Positions 5,335 through 7,736 of a stretch of DNA of 7,736 nt are shown here, in pieces. Position numbers and translations under genes: made by a program. Below the pieces are notes generated by a model. The model worked only from the letters and a program-made list of their open reading frames with translations, was not told the DNA's origin and ran no database searches. Numbering within the stretch: the stretch's first letter is position 1; each line of letters begins with the position of its first letter. The stretch is from Bacteroidales bacterium (GTDB lineage Bacteria; Bacteroidota; Bacteroidia; Bacteroidales; NBLH01), in NCBI GenBank assembly GCA_026988445.1, contig JALSLF010000551.1:1-7736 (forward strand). The letters are read 5' to 3'.

Positions 5335-6411
5335 ATGATATTTGTTGCCATTTTTAATTTTATTAAAAAATATTGGTTCATTTTTTTGCTAATTATTGTT
5401 TACATTGTTATAGCAGGAATGAATATTATCCCACGGAGTTTAAATATTTTTAAAAAGAAACAGTTGCTTATTGATGAAACTCCTGTGGTTGTTAAAGAAA
5501 TAAGAGAAATAGGCGAACTTATTACTGCCGAGTTTTATGGTGAGGTATATGCCGATTTGAATGAGTTTTATGAAAACCTTATTGAAACCGAAAAAGACTC
5601 AATTTATTTAAATCCTGCAAAATATTACAAAAAATATCCCGGATTAAGAGAATATGTCGCTCAGGCACAGGATTATCGTGCACAAGAACTTTTTTTTCAA
5701 AAAGAAAAAGAAAATTACGAACTGTATTTGAATGATTATTTTCAAAAATTAGAAGCATATCGTCAGTTAGAGATAAAAATACGTAAGGATATTGTGGCTG
5801 CTCAATCAAAACAGGAAAGAAAAAAATTGGAAAAACGTTTGCAAGATTTACGTGATAAAGTGCTTAGAGAAAAAGAAAATTATAAATCCCGAAAGGAAAA
5901 ATACAACAATAAAGAAAAAGATTTTATTGACTTAAAAGAATCGTTTCGTAAAGAGCGGAAAAAGCGAAATTTGGTATATATCGGCAGAGGTTGGGTAAAA
6001 GCCGGAATTAATCTTAAAAATTTGAGCGAAAAAGAAATTTTTATTGATGATGAGGATTCATTATACATTCATCTTTTAATTCCCGAGCCGGAAATAATTG
6101 ATGCTGATATAAATCCTTGGTTTATTTATACCGATAAGAAAAAAATTAAAGGATTTGAACTTTTTATTGCCAAAACGGGGAGCATGATGGCAAAAGATAA
6201 TTTTACCGATGCTGAAATTGCTGCAGTAAAGCATATCTGTAAAGAACGCTTAAAAGCAAATGCCTTGGAAAAAGGAATTTTGAAAAATGCCAAAAGTTCG
6301 GCAGTAACTACTTTAGAAAACTTTTTTCATTTATTGGGTTTTGATAAAGTAAAAATTAATTTTAAAACCGAAGACATGGAAATTGTTTCTGTTGATAGGG
6401 ATGCAAGTTAA
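5335..6411 (+). CDS. Membrane-anchored DUF4230 paralogue with a coiled-coil insertion
   Basis: 358 residues. A transmembrane anchor at about 13-30 (YWFIFLLIIVYIVIAG) has no lipobox. The first part of DUF4230 follows (VKEIREIGELITAEFYGEVYADL, 53-75). It is then interrupted by about 130 residues rich in Lys, Glu, Arg and Gln (about 80-212), largely predicted coiled coil (118-208, for example SKQERKKLEKRLQDLRDKVL). The domain resumes at YIGRGWVKAGINLKNLSEKEIFID (215-237), then LYIHLLIPEPEIID (243-256), LEKGILKNAKSSAVTTLENF (311-330) and LLGFDKVKINF (333-343). The resumed part aligns block for block with the preceding lipoprotein: AGINLKNLSEKEI with AGIDLDKLQEEDI, and LGFDKVKINF with SGFDEIYISF. 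The insertion is therefore within the domain. No enzyme motif is seen; a structural or scaffold role in the envelope is a guess. It is separated by 5 bases from the upstream paralogue and has no strong Shine-Dalgarno. Confidence 0.82.
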   Translation: MIFVAIFNFIKKYWFIFLLIIVYIVIAGMNIIPRSLNIFKKKQLLIDETPVVVKEIREIGELITAEFYGEVYADLNEFYENLIETEKDSIYLNPAKYYKKYPGLREYVAQAQDYRAQELFFQKEKENYELYLNDYFQKLEAYRQLEIKIRKDIVAAQSKQERKKLEKRLQDLRDKVLREKENYKSRKEKYNNKEKDFIDLKESFRKERKKRNLVYIGRGWVKAGINLKNLSEKEIFIDDEDSLYIHLLIPEPEIIDADINPWFIYTDKKKIKGFELFIAKTGSMMAKDNFTDAEIAAVKHICKERLKANALEKGILKNAKSSAVTTLENFFHLLGFDKVKINFKTEDMEIVSVDRDAS

Positions 6412-6426
6412 GGATTACACTATTTC

Positions 6427-6458
6427 TTTGCAATTCATAAAGGCTTTCATTAATTTTG
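6427..6458 (+). promoter_or_regulatory. Consensus Bacteroidota promoter for engB
   Basis: TTTG at 6427-6430, then 20 bases, then TAATTTTG at 6451-6458: an exact match to TTTG-N19-21-TAnnTTTG. Transcription would start near 6465, about a dozen bases before the ATG at 6477. This also rules out the in-frame TTG at 6456, which lies within the -7 element. Confidence 0.65.
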
Positions 6459-6476
6459 TATCAAATTTATACAAAA

Positions 6477-7103
6477 ATGATTATTAAATCATCGCGCTTT
6501 GTAATGAGCAACACGGACATAAAAAAATGTCCGGAGCCTAATATTCCCGAATATGCTTTTATAGGCAGGTCAAACGTTGGCAAATCATCGCTGATAAATA
6601 TGCTTACCGGAAGAAAAAGTTTGGCAAAAATATCCGGTCGCCCCGGAAAAACCCGTTTAATCAATCATTTTATCATTAATGAAAATTGGTACCTTGTTGA
6701 TTTACCCGGCTACGGCTATGCGCAGGCATCAAAAACCGACCGTAAAATATGGAAAGGTTTTATAAAAGATTATTTGGTAAAACGTGAAAACCTGATTTGC
6801 ACTTTTATATTAATTGATGTACGTTTAAAACCTCAGAAAATTGACTTGGAATTTATGATGCAAATGGCATTAAAATCATTGCCTTTTGTAATTATTTTTA
6901 CAAAATCGGATAAAATATCCAAAGTTCAGTTAGATAAAAATATCCATGATTATAAAAAAAGTATGCTTCAAGAATGGGAAACTATGCCTTTGTATTTTGT
7001 CAGCAGTGCAACAAAGCGTATTGGACGAGAAGAAATACTTAATTATATCGAAGATTTAAATAATTCACCGGCAGCGGAAAAAATTAAAGCAAGAATCTAT
7101 TAA
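6477..7103 (+). CDS. engB: Ribosome biogenesis GTPase EngB (YsxC/YihA)
   Basis: Cytoplasmic GTPase of the TrmE-Era-EngA-EngB group that assists late assembly of the large ribosomal subunit; usually essential. 208 residues from ATG6477, a normal family length. The frame can be extended back to a TTG at 6456. ATG6477 is preferred because MIIKSSRFVMS matches the usual EngB N-terminus and the TTG sits in the promoter. Motifs: G1 P-loop GRSNVGKSS (30-38), the G2 region GRPGKTRLINHF with conserved Thr59, G3 DLPGYGYA (75-82) with the EngB-type Gly-Tyr-Gly-Tyr, G4 TKSD (142-145), and G5 SSATKRIG (176-183). All nucleotide-binding elements are intact. It has its own predicted promoter and lies 65 bases after the DUF4230 pair. 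prs follows after 52 bases with a separate -7 element, so the two may be independent units. Confidence 0.97.
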   Translation: MIIKSSRFVMSNTDIKKCPEPNIPEYAFIGRSNVGKSSLINMLTGRKSLAKISGRPGKTRLINHFIINENWYLVDLPGYGYAQASKTDRKIWKGFIKDYLVKRENLICTFILIDVRLKPQKIDLEFMMQMALKSLPFVIIFTKSDKISKVQLDKNIHDYKKSMLQEWETMPLYFVSSATKRIGREEILNYIEDLNNSPAAEKIKARIY

Positions 7104-7110
7104 ATTTTTA

Positions 7111-7118
7111 TACATTTG
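7111..7118 (+). promoter_or_regulatory. Possible -7 element for prs
   Basis: TACATTTG matches TAnnTTTG exactly and lies 37 bases before the prs ATG. No TTTG is present at the proper distance upstream (about 7086-7091), so only half of the promoter is recognisable. Confidence 0.4.
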
Positions 7119-7155
7119 CGCCCGAAATTACTAATTTTAAAAATCAAATATAAAA

Positions 7156-7736
7156 ATGCAAGCACCTATTAAAATTTTTTCAGGTTCAAGTTCCCGCTAT
7201 CTTGCAGAAAAAATAGCCAATAGCTATGGAATTCCTTTAGGGAAAACTTCCATTTTAAGATTCAGTGATGGTGAATTTCAACCCTGTTTTGATGAAACGG
7301 TTCGTGGTCGCTATGTTTTTATCGTGCAATCTACCTTTATGCCTACCGAGAATATCTTTGAATTACTTTTGATGATTGATGCGGCGCATAGAGCATCGGC
7401 TTATAAAGTAATTGCCGTTATTCCTTATTTTGGTTTTGCTCGTCAAGACCGTAAAGATAAACCAAGAGTTTCTATTGGTGCAAAAATGGTTGCTAATTTA
7501 TTAGGTGCTGCGGGTGTTGACAGGGTAATTACTATGGATTTACACGCCGATCAAATTCAAGGGTTTTTTGATATTCCGGTGGATCATTTATACTCTTCGG
7601 CTATTTTTGTACCTTATATTAATAGTTTAAATCTTGAAAATTTAGTGATTGCTTCGCCTGATATGGGGGGGGCAAAAAGGGCAAATGCTTATGCAAAGTT
7701 TTTAAAAACAGGAATGGTGGTGTCGCATAAATCGCG
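7156..7736 (+). CDS. prs: Ribose-phosphate pyrophosphokinase (PRPP synthetase), 3'-truncated by the window edge
   Basis: Makes phosphoribosyl pyrophosphate from ribose 5-phosphate and ATP, feeding purine, pyrimidine, histidine, tryptophan and NAD synthesis; cytoplasmic. 193 complete codons are visible of a family length near 310, and the frame is still open at base 7736. Recognised blocks, numbered from ATG7156: IFSGSSSRYLAEKIA (7-21), FSDGEF (37-42), FIVQST (55-60), DAAHRASA (75-82), the ATP-binding PYFGFARQDRK (90-100), the cation- and ribose-phosphate-binding MDLHADQIQGFFDIPVDHL (129-147) and SPDMGGAKRA (173-182). The start is supported by the normal distance to the first block; no Shine-Dalgarno is evident. 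A run of eight G (7665-7672) encodes part of the DMGGA motif, and the frame is intact through it. Its product, PRPP, is also a precursor of the nicotinate mononucleotide used by CobT, but that link is general metabolism rather than gene-cluster logic. Confidence 0.97.
   Translation, partial: MQAPIKIFSGSSSRYLAEKIANSYGIPLGKTSILRFSDGEFQPCFDETVRGRYVFIVQSTFMPTENIFELLLMIDAAHRASAYKVIAVIPYFGFARQDRKDKPRVSIGAKMVANLLGAAGVDRVITMDLHADQIQGFFDIPVDHLYSSAIFVPYINSLNLENLVIASPDMGGAKRANAYAKFLKTGMVVSHKS

Noticed and set aside
6456..6476. TTG start seven codons upstream of the engB ATG
   Set aside because: It lies inside an exact -7 promoter element, and the added residues are not part of the EngB family N-terminus.
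5579..6664. Minus-strand ORFs at 5579-5809, 5880-6068 and 6467-6664
   Set aside because: They are antisense to the coiled-coil DUF4230 gene or to the conserved P-loop of engB; no signal peptide, motif or ribosome site supports them.

Overview
The window looks like a chromosomal segment from an AT-rich member of the Bacteroidota, probably Bacteroidales or a related anaerobic lineage. The evidence is threefold. All protein families have recognisably Bacteroidota-type sequences, including tandem DUF4230 proteins and a lipoprotein signal ending in GSC. Shine-Dalgarno sites are mostly absent. Several intergenic gaps carry the Bacteroidota promoter pattern TTTG-N19-21-TAnnTTTG, with a perfect copy before engB. 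The exact genus cannot be told from the sequence.

Layout. (1) 1-1155: a GH1 beta-glycosidase cut by the left window edge. (2) 1201-3910: three plus-strand genes of cobalamin nucleotide-loop assembly, cobT, cobS and cobC. CobT makes alpha-ribazole 5'-phosphate, CobS joins it to adenosylcobinamide-GDP in the membrane, and CobC removes a phosphate. The cobinamide kinase/guanylyltransferase gene (cobU or cobY) is not in the window. (3) 2970-3376: a 407-base gap between cobS and cobC filled by a non-coding, hairpin-rich element bounded by an imperfect inverted repeat. (4) 3917-4553, minus strand: a YafK-like L,D-transpeptidase convergent with cobC. It is preceded and overlapped by an unrecognised 46-residue single-pass membrane protein gene. 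(5) 4691-6411: two adjacent DUF4230 paralogues. The first is a short predicted lipoprotein; the second is a membrane-anchored form with a long coiled-coil insertion splitting the domain. (6) 6477-7736: the ribosome-assembly GTPase EngB (YsxC/YihA), then the 5' part of prs, which runs off the right edge.

Most of the window is ordinary core metabolism. The least explained parts are the cobS-cobC hairpin element, the DUF4230 pair and the small membrane ORF. In the hairpin element, three stem-loops share a CTGAAAG core while their outer stem pairs differ but still pair. This suggests a mobile or structured repeat family rather than random intergenic DNA. No CRISPR array, tRNA, rRNA, transposase gene, cobalamin riboswitch or classical intrinsic terminator was found.
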